Shown: in pieces, positions 63,121 to 64,000 of the stretch
Layout of the letters: every line of letters begins with the position of its first letter
Position numbering within the stretch: position 1 is the stretch's first letter
NCBI GenBank assembly: GCA_014529385.2
Contig: CM043948.1
Coordinates: 24,364,451-24,428,450 of the forward strand
DNA: 64,000 bases
DNA from: Adiantum capillus-veneris
Taxonomy: Eukaryota > Streptophyta > Polypodiopsida > Polypodiales > Pteridaceae
Direction of reading: 5' to 3'
The notes under the pieces: model-generated
The model's database searches: none
What the model was told of the DNA's origin: nothing
What the model saw: the letters and a program-made list of their open reading frames with translations, nothing else
Position numbers and translations under genes: made by a program

Positions 63121-64000
63121 TCTTCCTCATCGCAGATTCATGAAGAATTGGTAACAAGAAAAATCCAAACCGAGTTACCTCATTAAATAGTTTTAATCTC
63201 CCGTTTGTTCTTTCTAGCTGGATAGTATCTTCTAGTGCTTGTAACTTGCAAAAATGTGCTTGATAGTTGTAAGCTTACAACTGTCCTTGTCAGTTCTTGC
63301 TTTTGTTCGACGAAACTCGGCACACGATTCTCTACAAAACCTCAACAATTTTGATCCAATTTTAATTTTGAAAGAAGAACCTGGTTGCTATGGCCTAGCT
63401 CCTTGTGTGGTTCTGTCTCTGTTTTGGCTCAGAGGTACATGGATCGCAATCCATGTTGAGAAGCCATTTGAACTTTTGTTGATACCCTCCGCTTCAGCAT
63501 GGTTAAGGGATCTTATGGTATCAAAATTTTTAGAAATGAATCTCTGGATTGGAAGCTAATTTGATTTTGTCACTTTGCCTAAGCTCCTATCAGTTCTGAG
63601 CTTTTGGAAGGGTTTCTTGCACCCAATTTCAACTTTGGAAGGACCACTAGACTCTCTGTGATACTCTCTAGCTATGGTACTAGTTTGGTGTCAATTTGTG
63701 TTAGAGGAACATGGATCCCGATCCATGTACCTTTGTGTCGAAATACACTGAATTTTGTCCTACAGCTAGTCCTTGGCCTAGTGATCTGCCTATATGGTTT
63801 TTGAATGTTTTAAAGCTTTTTAGGACACGCAATAGTCAGTTTTAGGATTAATGTCAGTGGTTTCTTCCCTTGACCTGATTTTTGCCACCTTTTGCCCTCT
63901 TTTTGAGATTTCCTGATAAGGGTCCTTTAGGAGAAAGTGCTCCAATTGTTATCAATTACCTACTTGTCTTTTATCAGCTCAAACATCCAAAAAGGTACAG
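63121..64000 (-). repeat. Probable GYP-H leader or 5' LTR with palindromic tandem units
   Basis: No supported ORF. Two diverged units of about 272 bp each end in a palindrome: ACATGGATCGCAATCCATGT (63437-63456) and ACATGGATCCCGATCCATGT (63709-63728). Text before each palindrome is similar ('ccaatttt/c-aa-tttg-aag'). About 30 bp around 63437 matches the sequence around 50322 on the other side of GYP-H, as expected of diverged LTRs. Confidence 0.45.

Overview
This window looks like nuclear DNA from a land plant. It consists almost entirely of nested LTR retrotransposons, and I found no host gene, tRNA, rRNA, CRISPR array or bacterial-type operon. The plant call rests on Ty1/copia elements primed by initiator tRNA-Met, Ty3/gypsy elements of the Tat type with a second (archaeal-type) RNase H, LTR TATA boxes of plant type and long GA/CT microsatellites. 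The lineage cannot be fixed by eye. The unusual architecture of one gypsy group hints at something other than a well-studied angiosperm, but that is inference.

Layout, using local labels. 1-1752 (-): copy 1 of an uncharacterised retroelement-associated ORF (ORF-X), preceded in its own orientation by a 286-bp tandem array (1921-2799). 4525-13611 (-): old gypsy element GYP-F, split by copia COP-B (7750-12924, TSD ATTTG) and cut in its reverse transcriptase by TAT-A. 13612-22861 (+): TAT-A, a Tat-type gypsy element with a 2.6-kb 5' LTR and a truncated 3' LTR. 22862-35751 (-): ORF-X copy 2, split by COP-C (23305-26938, TSD AGATG) and by COP-G (27269-32920, TSD GATCG, one open 1296-codon frame). 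36634-41343 (-): copia COP-E, one frame with two amber stops. 41344-50041 (+): TAT-D, a full-length Tat element with one open gag-pol frame and two 1140-bp LTRs differing at a single base. 50046-64000 (-): old gypsy element GYP-H, whose gag is interrupted by a 2.66-kb solo LTR (58965-61621) of the TAT-A family.

Insertion order inferred from LTR divergence and nesting: ORF-X copies, GYP-F and GYP-H are oldest. COP-B and COP-C follow (about 5% LTR divergence), then COP-G and TAT-A (about 2%), and TAT-D is youngest (1 difference in 1140). At four insertions (COP-B, COP-C, COP-G, solo LTR) the interrupted reading frame resumes in register across the insertion, which validates those boundaries.

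The main candidates for something undescribed are: (1) a small conserved ORF between the 5' LTR and gag of both Tat elements, duplicated in TAT-A; (2) the GYP-F/GYP-H architecture, with two tandem H2C2 zinc modules and a second retropepsin-like domain downstream of integrase; (3) three gag zinc knuckles of C-x2-C-x3-H-x4-C spacing in GYP-H; (4) two unrelated repeat families that both carry 20-bp palindromes of the form ACAT-N4-CGCG-N4'-ATGT; (5) the ORF-X family.
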